Shown here: piece after piece, positions 49,069 to 59,411 of the stretch
Layout: each line of letters starts with the position of its first letter
Position numbering within the stretch: the stretch's first letter is position 1
Origin: Mycocentrospora acerina
Lineage: Eukaryota; Ascomycota; Dothideomycetes; Pleosporales
Assembly (NCBI GenBank): GCA_022701365.1
Contig: JAKUHH010000129.1
Span: 1 to 64,000 of the forward strand
Reading direction: 5' to 3'
Length of the DNA stretch: 64,000 nt
The notes under the pieces: generated by a model
What the model was told of the DNA's origin: nothing
Databases searched by the model: none
Seen by the model: only the letters and a program-made list of their open reading frames with translations
Program-made: the position numbers and the translations under genes

Positions 49069-52000
49069 ATGGCGAAATCCAACAATGAAGCCAATGTCAT
49101 TGACATACCCGATGAGAGCGATTTCGAAGTAGCCATAATCGGCGGTGGCATCACTGGGCTGACTCTTGCAATCGGTCTCCTTCGACGCAACATCAAGTTC
49201 AAAATCTATGAGCGAGCCCAAAGTTTTCGCGAAATAGGTGCTGGAATTGGGTTCACTCCTAATGCCGAACGGGCCATGATGGCATTGGATCCGTCCATCC
49301 ACGCCTCATTCCGAAAAGTCGCAGCTCAAAATGATGAAGATTATTTCTATTATCTCGATGGGTACAATTTCGATAAAAATAATCCAGAGCATGAGGAGAC
49401 AATGCTAAAGTTGTACCTTGGTGAGCGTGGATTTGAGGGATGCCGAAGACACGACTTCATGGAAGAACTCGTAAGACTCATTCCAGCAGAATATGTTCAA
49501 TTTGAGAAGGAACTTGTTTCTGTGACCGAAAAAGGAGAGAACGATCATATACATATGTCGTTCCAGGACGGTTCGATTGGTACAGCGGACGTTGGTATGT
49601 GTTACAAGTAACCGCACAAGAAATCTGTTAATGAATGACAGTAATTGGTTGCGATGGTATCCATTCCAAAACGAGAAATTTAATGCTTGGAGATGATCAT
49701 CCCTCCTGTACACCATCGTACAGTCACAAGTACGCCATAAGGGGTCTCATTCCAATGGAAAAAGCCAGGGCCGCTCTTGGAGTGTTCAAGACATCAAATC
49801 GTGTCATGCACTGCGGGCCAAGTGCGCACGCTTTAACGTTTCCTGTGGCAAACAACAAAATTTTGAACGTGGTAGCTTTCGTCACTGATCCCGAAGAATG
49901 GTCAGCGCCAAAAGGAAAATTCATTGCACCGGCGACCAAGACCGATGCAATCGAAGCGTTCTCAACGTTCAGTCCTGTGGTTCGAAACCTGATGGACTTG
50001 TTACCTGAGCAACTTGATAAATGGGCTGTATTCGATACTCGTAGTCACCCTGTACCTTCATATGTCGCGGGTCGTATCTGCCTCGCAGGTGACGCTGCGC
50101 ATGCCTCATCACCTCACCACGGTGCCGGTGCAGGATGTGGCATCGAAGACTCTCTTGCTTTGGCTGTCCTTCTTCAAAGTGTATCCCAGCATCTCAAACA
50201 GGATCGTGCTACAGCTGTTCGTGTTGCGCTACAAGCATACAACAACGTGCGTTACGACCGATCTCAGTGGATTATGGATACCAGTCGAATCATCGGTGAC
50301 GTTTACGAGTTTCGAGACCCAGACTGCGGTTCAAGTCACGAAAAGATTGCGCAAGAAATCCACAATCGGTCGCATAAAATCTGGGACTACGATATCAGTG
50401 GCATGATGGAAGACGCATTGGACCAATTCGGAAGGGGAATGAAGGAAACGGCTTCTTTCACGGCCACCGAAACGCCGTCAGAGGGTGAGACTCCACTGGT
50501 CGCCGATCCTCCGGCACACAAGCATCTTGAGGGCTTCCCATTGTAAGTAAAATCAGGGTATAAAACTCTAAGAAGTATCCTAGCCTCCTTGAAAATATTC
50601 CAAGACGTTTGGGACTCAGTCGCCAATCTCAAATTATCCATTTTGTTGGTATCATACTAATCCTTTTACTTGCTTATTAGATGGGCTGTAATGATTTCGA
50701 TGACCGTCATATACTTTTTGATGATGTTGGACATGTCAATCTTGTCTACAGTGCGTTCTCTTGCGATTTGCCAATATTAACATTTACCCTGACCCATCTT
50801 TCAGGCCATCCCCCATATTACCGACGAATTTAATTCACTCCTTGATGTAGGTTGGTATGGATCTGCCTACCAACTTTGCGCGTAAGTCAACCCAATTCAT
50901 GTATTAAAATCTTCTACTGACTAGGTTGATAGTGCTTCTTTCCAACCTCTTACTGGAAAGATGTACGCTCGACTCAACTCCAAGGTGATCTTCCTAATTT
51001 TTTTCGCAATCTTCAATATTGGTTCTGCTCTCTGCGGCGCAGCGCAATCATCGGTTATGTTGATCCTTGGACGATGCGTCGCTGGACTTGGAGGAGCCGG
51101 ACTCATGAATGGAGGTTTCACGATCATCTTTTCCTGCGTTTCTCCCGCAAGACGCCCAAGCATGCTCGGATTTTTCATGGCTTGTGAGTAATGAGTAAGC
51201 TTCGGATTTTGTTCTCGGCTAATAAGAAAAGTTGGAAATCTTGGATCAGCATCTGGACCGCTCATAGGAGGAGCTATAACGCAATATTCAGTCTGGCGCT
51301 GGTGTATGCATCTTGAGATCAATAACTTGACGTTCGCTGATAATATTTAGGTTTTTACATCAATCTTCCTGCCGGAGCTCTCGTTTTTGCTGCCTTGTTG
51401 TTTGTAAAGATCCCTGACCACATTGTTAAGCCCCACTGGAAGGTTGTTCTGAAAAATCCCCTGGACGAGTTTGATTTGATTGGGTTTGGTCTATTTGGGC
51501 CAGCGGCTATCATGCTCTTTCTTGTCCTCGACTTTGGTGGAAATCGCTATGCATGGAATAGTCCAGAGGTCATTGGTCTATTCTGCGGGACTGGCGCCAT
51601 GTTTGCCATCTTTTGCTTCTGGAACCATCGCAAGGGCGTCTCCGCATTGATACCGTTCTCAATGTTAGGCAGAAAGGTCGTCTGGTCAAGTTGTGCAACG
51701 ATCTTCATTCTTGCAGGCACAGTCTTTGTGACTGCGTATTACCTTCCTCTCTATTTTCAAGGTGTAAGGGCCGACACACCATTTGAAAGTGGCTACAACT
51801 TCCTTCCTACAATCTTGACTCAAGTAGTCTTTACATTAATGAGTGGAAAGCTTTGTACGATCCCCTTCATAGATTGATGCCTAATTACTGATAATTTCTT
51901 AGTGCAAAGGTTTGGGTATTACCTACCCTTCATCGTTGCCGGCGGGTCGTTGAACTCAATTGGATCCGGTTTGCTAACAACGGTCTCCGCTTCAACCACT

Positions 52001-52482
52001 TTGGCAAAGTTGGTAGGCTATCAATTGATCTCTGGAACCGGTAGAGGTCTTGCGCTCCCCATGGTAAGTTAAAGTCAGTCAGGATAATCGATTCTTCAAA
52101 TACTAATATAATGCAGCCAATGATTGCGTTACAAAATTCACTTTTACCTACAGAAGTCCCTGTCGCCTTGGCAACCTTTGTTTTTTCTCAGCAAATTGGT
52201 GGAGCGTTGATGACAGTAATCGGTCAAACCATTTTCACAAATGCCTTTAAAGAAAACTTAAAGAGCGATCTTCCAACGCTTGACGCAGCCGAGATTATAG
52301 ATGCCGGAGTAACGCGTATGAGGGGTCTTGTTAATGCGGAGCAGTTGCCGACGTTGCTACAAGCGTACAGTGATGGCATAGGAAGCACATTTTACTTTGG
52401 GACCGCCGTGTCGATACTTGGTGTCATTGTAAGTTTCTGGATGGGATGGGTTGACATAAGACCCAAGCCCAAGACAGGATAG
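49069..52482 (+). CDS. FAD-dependent monooxygenase fused in frame to an MFS transporter
   Basis: Preferred model: exons 49069-49594, 49642-50542, 50681-50750, 50805-50881, 50933-51183, 51232-51303, 51351-51854, 51903-52063 and 52117-52482, total 2,928 bases, 975 residues. Residues 1 to about 441 are a salicylate-hydroxylase-type flavin monooxygenase: AIIGGGITGLTLAIGLL, VIGCDGIHSKTRN, GRICLAGDAAHASSPHHGAG. Residues about 442-975 are a DHA14-type transporter: a polar head, TM1 VMISMTVIYFLMMLDMSI, WYGSAYQL, motif C GSASGPLIGG, CFYINLPAGALVF. The joint is an intron with GTAAGT donor at 50,543, branch-like ACTAATC and CTTATTAG acceptor. Splicing it removes the TAA at 50,544. Family roles: dearomatising hydroxylation (AzaH, SorC and TropB type) and product efflux. 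Alternative: two genes, the first ending at 50,546 and the second starting inside TM1 at about 50,690. Confidence 0.7.
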
Positions 52483-53765
52483 TTGGCTTTGTGTGAGCAT
52501 TCAGAAGAGGCTGCTGTTGCTTTCCATACGATAGAATGTAAAATCAGTCCGAAGGAGTGTAAGTTCATGATACTTTGGGAAAAACGTACAGCTCCAGTAA
52601 AGTAAGACTGTATAGACCAGTTGTTAGTTAGAAGTTTTGGAGTAGTTCGGATTTTGCCTAGTTGATCTATTCTTCAGTACAAATGTGCTACTTGATAATA
52701 TTTTGTTAAAACCATAACACTTTTCACATCAGGATCCTATAATAACGTAGTTTCTTATTGCGAGAGTCTTTCTCATGCACTAAATATGAATCTTGAACGA
52801 TCTTAAAGGTCCGAATTAATGTCACATGAAATACGTTTTTGTAGCCGGTGTTTTCAGCACTTCGTTTGTGACGAGTGTTCCTATGAATTCTTGGATTACG
52901 GAGTCTGTTAAAATAAATTCAGATGTGTTTACAAAGCTACTTAATATTGAATCATTATCTAAATTAGTTCTATACAATGGATTAACGATGTCTTTGGGTT
53001 GCAACCTATCACAATAGACAATGCTTCCTCTCTAACATTTTTAATGTTATCTCCCAGCCAGCGCAGCTATCGCAAGCAAAAAAGATATTGAGAGGAATGA
53101 TTATACAGCAATACAATTGATAATGAGGAAGGAAACTTCTAAACGGCGAGAGGTGGAAGGCACGTAGAAGAGGAAAGGTAGGAAGACAACCTTACACTTT
53201 TATCAAAATACGCGTTTAGGGTGTTGATTTTTTATAAAAAAAATTGGTAGCTTAGCTCGACTTCATACCCTACGTGAGGCCCATCTCTTATAGACGTTAA
53301 ACCACTTCAACAAATCAATCAATCAATCATTGATTTTGTCCCCGGGATGGTCGCAGTATTTGGTTGCTACTAGACGGGCGGATTAGCCCCGTCAACATTG
53401 AAACTTGCACTCAGTCAGCAAAGAAGTGTAAGTTGTTGCTTAATTACTGCATAAATTATGAACATTTTCTTAGAGGGTTTAATGTTTCCTGAGGATCATT
53501 AAAAAGAGATACGCTGAAACGATTGAAACTGATGAAATATCGAGCGATGGGATCAAAATTTAAAGATCGAAAATTACACAATCCTATCTATTCAAATGTA
53601 CTCGTATCGAGTGGAGCAAAAACATAATGTCGCTGTAGAAAAGTCACAAACAAATACAGATTCAGGGTTGTAATTACCAGAGTCCTGACAGAAATACGAA
53701 TCTAGCTATTTAGTTCGCTCATCAATTCTTTAAATTTGACCCGTGCTCTATAACTACCAAGTCTC
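52483..53765. other. Intergenic between convergent genes
   Basis: 1.3 kb, AT-rich, between the transporter and the unrecognised 230-residue protein. A short tandem of AATC units lies at about 53,312-53,330. A hairpin-like GACGGG...CCCGTC lies at about 53,373-53,393. Neither is clearly functional. Overlapping 60-63-codon frames at 52,822-53,017 are unsupported. Confidence 0.5.
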
Positions 53766-54458
53766 TCAGGCGACGACTTCTTTTGCTCCACCTGGAGCGG
53801 GCTCAGTAATTTCGGCGAAATTTCCAAGCTCCGGATCCTCGACAGGCCTCGTGCTTCCAGGAGGACCCTTGAAGAGAATTATGACCTCTTCGAAGTACTT
53901 ATCCGTTTTAGCAAACCACTTCTCGGCCTCATCCTTACCCTCGCCAACTAACTTTCCCTCTAAAGCCTTTTCGAATGATTGGAAAAGGTGAAAATGCCTT
54001 TCAATTCCAGTGCCGACATTCCAAGCCATTGTAGGTGTTTCCAAGTGTCTAATTGCTACAAAGCTGTACAATAGATGTGTCATACCCCAGTCAACGTTCT
54101 TGACTTCCTTTGCGATTTGGACGGATTCTGCTTCGCTGAAACCACGTCGATGACGTAGGACAAGTTGCTTTGCGCGATAAAGAGATGCTGCCATGATGTC
54201 GAGTGCACAATGAAAAGTAAAGTCGGCCTCTGGATCTTGAGTTCGCTGCCACTCGTCTGTTGTGCCTTCAACTAGGCCCATTTCGAGAGTATATTGCGCT
54301 AGTTGGGCGGTGATGTCCCTAATAGTCCATCGGGGGCCGAAGCGGGAAAGCTGCTCGATGGTGGCAGGTGGAGGTGGTTCATGGTGAACAGGTGCCACTG
54401 CAATCCTACCAGTCGTAGGATTTGCAGGAGTCTCGGGAAAATCGTAAGCACCTGACAT
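53766..54458 (-). CDS. Unrecognised 230-residue cluster protein
   Basis: A single-exon frame of 230 residues that I cannot assign to a family. It begins MSGAYDFPETPANPTTG and has a proline-rich stretch (EPPPPATIEQ) near residue 30. It is then largely helical and polar: RWTIRDITAQLAQYTLEM, LDIMAASLYRAKQLVLRHRR, WGMTHLLYSFVAIRHLETP, RHFHLFQSFEKALEG. There are no signal peptide, no membrane segment, and only one cysteine. Histidines cluster around residues 155-160 (ERHFHLF), but no known catalytic motif is evident. Its promoter carries two CGGAGT elements (54,579-54,625), so it is probably co-regulated with the cluster. A cyclase-like or accessory role is possible, but that is speculation. Confidence 0.75.
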   Translation of the reverse strand: MSGAYDFPETPANPTTGRIAVAPVHHEPPPPATIEQLSRFGPRWTIRDITAQLAQYTLEMGLVEGTTDEWQRTQDPEADFTFHCALDIMAASLYRAKQLVLRHRRGFSEAESVQIAKEVKNVDWGMTHLLYSFVAIRHLETPTMAWNVGTGIERHFHLFQSFEKALEGKLVGEGKDEAEKWFAKTDKYFEEVIILFKGPPGSTRPVEDPELGNFAEITEPAPGGAKEVVA

Positions 54459-55088
54459 GATAAAGAAGATATACTTGAGAGTTGGGTTAAAATTGTTTCT
54501 TAAGAGGATAAACTAGCCGATGTAAATAAAAGATATCTATTTCCGTGAGGATTATAAGTTTATATGGCATTCTTGTTGCGGAGACGGAGGAGACGGAGTA
54601 TCTGAATACTTTCGGAGTTTTTCGGTGGCTCTTTGCTTCCCGGGCGGAGAAAACGACCAGCCCCGCGACAGGCAGGCTTGATTAATATTTAGTAAACTCA
54701 AAGAATGTAAATTAATGAATTTTATTCTACTTAAGTAATATTTTCTAAAAGTTTTAGTGGTTTACGCACTTATCATTCAAAATGATGCGATGCATCATGT
54801 AACACAAAAAGATAAAACTTCTCCGCAATCTATCGCCCAATAGAAGTATTGAACTTAACTGTCTCACGAGTTTGGAATATGACTCCGATTTAAAAATTAG
54901 AGAAAAAATTGGACATCTAGATTCCATTGGAGCCTCTACGAGAATCCTCATGATGTGTATGTTTTGAAAGTCTAAAATGCCGATAGCTAGCTGAATTTGA
55001 AAGTGTATTATTTAAACGGAAGACTAATGTCATGTTTGACGCCTGGCGTACCTGAGAGCACACTCCACCAAATACTGTGAAAATTGTT
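54459..55088. promoter_or_regulatory. Promoter of the 230-residue protein gene with CGGAG repeats
   Basis: GCGGAGACGGAGGAGACGGAG at 54,579-54,599 runs directly into TATCT. TTCGGAGTTTTTCGG lies at 54,611-54,625. The string GACGGAGTATCT also occurs exactly at the promoter motif near 58,067. They lie 120-170 bases before the ATG of the minus-strand gene. The remainder, up to the reductase 3' end, is featureless. Confidence 0.55.
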
Positions 55089-56201
55089 CTATATTAAAAC
55101 AACCAATTTCTGAGCTGAGACTCCCTTTTTGATGACATCTAACGCCTCCTGAATTTTTTCCAATCCCGTGCCAACTACATGTGGTTCCGGTGCGCAGATG
55201 TACTTCCCTGTGGCCAACGCGTCTGGCAAGAAATGCTCGTAGATCGCGCTTCCAACCTCATTGGCCATGAGATCGTCCCCCCAGATGAACTTGTAGTCAA
55301 TATTTTCGTATTTACACTTGAACAATGTTGATACCTTGAACCAAAGAAATCGTGAAATGAATGAAACCATATTCATCCCTGTGGGCGGAATCTGAGATGG
55401 CATGGGGAGAGATGCTTGTGCGATGAATTTGCGTCCGGATGATGCGGCAATAATCTGGATGCACGCTTCCATCGAGCCGTCGCCAATGGCAATAGCACCA
55501 GCTGATTGTTTTCCCTTGAGTAAATCTATGATTTCCGAGACAGCTGTCACACTGTGGTAGTCGAACACGTGGCTTGCTCCCAGATTTCGCACTAATTCGA
55601 AATTTTTTGGCGACGCTGTTGTGATGACTTGATATCCCGAAGCGACAGCTAGCTGAATGGCGTTGCAACCAACACTCGTCGACCCACCCCAAACAAGTAA
55701 GACCTCGCCAGTCTTTTCTGGTTTTAGTGAAGGCAATTGCAGTGCCAGGTAATCCTTCATATACAGTGCACATGCAGCCGTGGAGAGAGTGAGCGGCAGT
55801 ACACAAGCACGTTCGTAGCTCAGGCTGTCTGGTATGCCAGACACAAGATTCTCGCGTAACACAACGTATTCCTGGAAGGAACCTTCGCAGGAACGATTAC
55901 TACGCTTGTCGATGCTAACCGCATCGCCGAGGACACGGTCGCCGGGTTTAAAGCGTGAGACATCAGACCCTACTTCTACTACTTCACCTGCGACATCATG
56001 TCCGAGGATGAAAGGATATTTTACCCAAGGCATCATATTGTCACCCATGGCTTGCTTCATGGCCTCGACTGGATTGATCGCAATAGCGGCTGATTTAACA
56101 ACTATTTCTTTCGGCCCAGGTGATGTATAGGGCGCCTCCTTGACCTCCAAGGGGAAAACTTGTTTGCCCGCCAACCAAGCGGCTCTATTAGTAGGTGCCA
56201 T
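55089..56201 (-). CDS. Medium-chain reductase (trans-enoylreductase/AzaJ-like)
   Basis: A single exon of 370 residues. It belongs to the medium-chain dehydrogenase/reductase superfamily. The GroES-like half has EVKEAPYTSPGPKEIVVK, INPVEAMKQ, FILGHDVAGEVVEVGSDV and FKPGDRV. The nucleotide-binding half has LLVWGGSTSVGCNAIQLAV, then GYQVITTAS and GASHVFDY. There are no catalytic zinc ligands of the alcohol-dehydrogenase type, so it is a zinc-independent NADPH reductase. Enzymes of this group either act as stand-alone enoylreductases with reducing PKSs or reduce the released product (AzaJ in azaphilones). The unusual cofactor loop in the HR-PKS ER domain makes a trans-ER role worth considering. 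TCGGAGTAACT lies 400 bases upstream. The gene has no introns. Confidence 0.88.
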   Translation of the reverse strand: MAPTNRAAWLAGKQVFPLEVKEAPYTSPGPKEIVVKSAAIAINPVEAMKQAMGDNMMPWVKYPFILGHDVAGEVVEVGSDVSRFKPGDRVLGDAVSIDKRSNRSCEGSFQEYVVLRENLVSGIPDSLSYERACVLPLTLSTAACALYMKDYLALQLPSLKPEKTGEVLLVWGGSTSVGCNAIQLAVASGYQVITTASPKNFELVRNLGASHVFDYHSVTAVSEIIDLLKGKQSAGAIAIGDGSMEACIQIIAASSGRKFIAQASLPMPSQIPPTGMNMVSFISRFLWFKVSTLFKCKYENIDYKFIWGDDLMANEVGSAIYEHFLPDALATGKYICAPEPHVVGTGLEKIQEALDVIKKGVSAQKLVVLI

Positions 56202-56778
56202 TATTGAGGCAGAGATCGTTGATACGCTGGAAGATGTAGCTATCTGTATGGTTTTCCTAGTTTCGTGAAATGAAAGTGTCGTAACACGCTACTGAGGAGT
56301 TGAAAGAAAGCTCTTGTCGTGGGTGAAATGTACGCGGGAAGATATTAATATAGAATCCCGTCCTGCCTGATGTAGTAATAGAGCAAAGCGATGCTCCTTC
56401 TGCGATTTTAACGATAACAGAAAATGATGTTTTCAGCAGGAAGCTGTTTCAAGGGCTTGAAGCAGCGGAGAGATTGGCTATCTATGTTCTGATTTTCAAA
56501 GAAGGGTAGATTTGTACTTCTAGATACAGAAACGGTGTGGATAATGATCAGCGCTAGTGCCCTTCTACCTAGCGTAAACGAATAGACCTAGGCGGCTCGT
56601 CGGAGTAACTTTGCTTTTTGCCGGACTTTAAGACTCGCCGCATCCGTACTCAAATTTAGCGCCTATTATGAATCATTGGTTGTCGCATAATGATACTACA
56701 TTTGGAGATTCTTTTTAGCCAGGATTAGCTCCACGATCTCATGCATACCATCACTTACTCGCAACGCGTCATAATTTT
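56202..56778. promoter_or_regulatory. Reductase promoter with TCGGAGTAACT element
   Basis: TCGGAGTAACT at 56,600-56,610 is followed by CCGGAC at 56,621-56,626. It is identical over 11 bases to the element before the monooxygenase. It lies nearer the 3' end of the ketoreductase gene than the others lie to theirs, at about 400 bases from the reductase ATG. Confidence 0.5.
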
Positions 56779-57858
56779 TCATAGCCCTAGATACAATTTG
56801 TACATGTTGACCGTTTCCACAACAGTGTCTTCCAGCCGAGCGAATTCTTTACCAATCAGTGCCCTCGCCCTCACCGCATCGACCTTGTACACCCCACCAT
56901 TGGGATATCCCGTAATGTCCCATTTGTCTCTCCCTGGTAGCCTATTGCGAAGCTCTGGAAACTTTTCGTAAATAATTTTCAGTATATCCTTATTGCAAAG
57001 CTGCTCTGAAGATGTGAGAAAGATTCGTTCACCAGCGAAATTTTCATCCTCCATAGCCCTCACATGTGCAAGAGCAGCGTCTTTTACATCGATCCATGTA
57101 TAAAGCCCAGTAGGCAAGGCTTTACCATCAAGAAGAGCGCCAAACACACCATTAGAAGCGTTCGGTGCGTCTAACGGGTAACCAGGGTACTTGACCATTG
57201 GCCCGAAAATTCCAGGAGGAGTGAGGGTTGTGAGTGAAAACTTAGGCTTTTTGATCTCCATAAACTCCCACGCCGCGCGCTCCGCAAATGTTTTGCTGCC
57301 GCGATATCCAGGAATCCAGCTTGAGTTATCCAGTGATTCCTCAAGTGTAATGGGATTCCAGTCCAATGCAGTATAAGTATGCTCTGGCCAATCGCCCTGA
57401 GAAGGATCGAGCAGAGCAGCAATGGACGATACATAAACCACTCGCTTCACAGAAGGCGCTAAACGAGCTACAGAGGATAGTATTCCTGTTGTGCCAATGA
57501 TAGCTGGATCTAATAGTTCTTTTTGTACATCTTTGCAACTGCGGACGTTGGGGCTAGCTGTGTGGATCACTGCGTCTAAAGGAGGAGTTGCCTGAACGGC
57601 AGAATCAAAGGAACCATGTTGAGCAATATCTGGTACTATAGCAAAGTCGAGCTGATCTGTTCCAAGTTTAGGATATAGAGCTTTGATACGGTCCACTCTT
57701 TCTTGATTGCGAACGGTCGTAACTACAGTATGGCTGCAAGAATAATTGTTAGCATTGTGTAACATTTGCTTGAGTAGGATGTTCTACCCGCGTTCAAGGA
57801 GAGTGTTAAGTATATGAGCGGCTAGAAATCCATTACCTCCGGTAAGGAGTACACGCAT
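56779..57858 (-). CDS. NAD(P)-dependent ketoreductase, extended SDR (AzaE-like)
   Basis: Two exons, 57858-57788 and 57733-56779, 341 residues. The small first exon supplies the nucleotide-binding loop LLTGGNGFLAAHIL, so the start at 57,858 is firm. The rest shows VVTTVRNQERV, AVIHTASP, VVYVSSIAALL and the catalytic YRGSK (YxxxK). It is an extended short-chain dehydrogenase of the dihydroflavonol-reductase/3-beta-HSD type. Cluster homologues (AzaE, CazN) reduce a side-chain ketone of the PKS product. An odd palindrome ACTCCGACGGAGT lies about 200 bases upstream. No membrane segment. Confidence 0.9.
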
Positions 57859-59411
57859 TGCGAAGTAGCGAGTAATTAAATATAAGTTGTGGAATGCCTT
57901 GCGTAGACACAAGAGACTATTGTTTGAATTCTGCCCAAGAAACAAAATTGAATGGTAATAGCTGGCGAATGCGGTTCTATACCAGACTTGATACCCTACA
58001 ACGGCTCCCTAATATGATTAAAAATTCATGTTGAAGCTATGTGTGATTGGAATTTGTCACAACTCCGACGGAGTATCTAAGCCTCCGCGATTCAGTAAAG
58101 CTGCTTCATAGAGATGTGTAGAGCCTCACTAAACTTCTCTTTCACTGTTTCGTTTTTATTAAATACCATTTTCATAATCTTTCAATCGATTGATCAAAAG
58201 CTTTATTGTCTTCAGCAGTTAGGGCTACCTGGTGCCCAAGTAGTTCCAGGTTAGGTACAACTAGGACATTTCCCATAACACGACCCACAGCCGTGCTCAG
58301 AACAGCAACAGTGAATTTCCTGATAACATGAAGAATAAAAGAGCAGGACAGAATTTTGATCGCGTTACGTTAGCTAAGTTGGGAAATTATGGTCTCATTA
58401 TGTGCTGCTTTTATGACACAGCAAATAGATTTCGATCACAGAGCGTTCAACACTCTTTCGATCAGAGCGATGAATCGTGTTTTTCGAATCGACGGCGAGT
58501 GCCGGAAAATGTGATGGCAATCAAATGAGAGCCAAGTCGGAGCAAGATGTGACGAGGATCGGTACGGATGAATTATGCGAGCTACAACGGAAGGCGGGCA
58601 ATCAAATGAACAACGGTCCGAGCGCAGAACAAATCAACACCGCCTTAGCACGCAGCGCAAACAAAAGTCTGTTGTGCTATTGCGCATAACAAATGTTAGC
58701 TTACAAAAAATGCAATTAAGACAACAAATATGATTTCTGCATGGAAAATCTTCTGCGGCAAGGTGGTGATTTTTTAAAATTATTCGCTAAATTTTACATT
58801 ACTGTATGCTTTGTTGTGAATCATCTGATCATGCTAGGATTAAGCTAATGCACCTTCGAGGCTTAGCAATATGAATTTTATTTTAGAATTTGATACAATG
58901 AGATGAAAAGCATTTTAGGTATGAAGTAATCTTGGAAGAAAATAATGTAGATCAAGGGTACGTTAAGTTGTGCTCAGTATCAATTTTTTGAACATAAACA
59001 TCATTAACACAAATAGGATTTTAATCTTTAGTTAACTTTACCGCTAGTGATGGGTCTATTTCCCAAAATCAGCGCTGATCGCGCTAGTCTGCTTGAATCT
59101 ACCATAGGGCATTGCAATCGAACAACTCACAACTGACGAGTCGATCGACAATGCGCCAAGATTGGCTGCGCTACCCTATTTTAGCGTATTCTGCGATAGC
59201 AAACATCGGACCGCAAATCGAAAGTTAGAAAAAGGACGACGATGATCCACTAGAAAGAAAATAAGACCGATATTGGTGGGCAGTGCACATACGTCATGAA
59301 ACAATGAAAAGCGGTATAAGAGAGCGTCTAACCTGACTTAACAACTAAGCATTTGACTGTCAGAATACACCAAATACGCAACACTCAACAATCTACGCTC
59401 GTCTTCTTACT
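57859..59411. other. Right border of the cluster
   Basis: 1.55 kb. The first 220 bases are the ketoreductase promoter, with the palindrome ACTCCGACGGAGT at 58,062-58,074. Beyond it I see no copy of the element and no gene. Frames at 58,328-58,689 have no domain. The DUF2306-type gene's promoter occupies the right end. Confidence 0.5.
58062..58076. promoter_or_regulatory. Palindromic cluster motif upstream of the ketoreductase
   Basis: ACTCCGACGGAGTAT. The two hexamers ACTCCG and CGGAGT are perfect inverted repeats around a single central A, the most symmetrical copy of the shared element. Distance to the ATG is about 205 bases. Regulator binding is inferred. Confidence 0.6.

Noticed and set aside
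26008..57858. Straight sorbicillin cluster
   Set aside because: The PKS pair plus monooxygenase would fit, but the acyltransferase, ketoreductase, 2-oxoglutarate oxygenase and separate reductase go beyond the sorbicillin set and point nearer to azaphilone or mixed chemistry.
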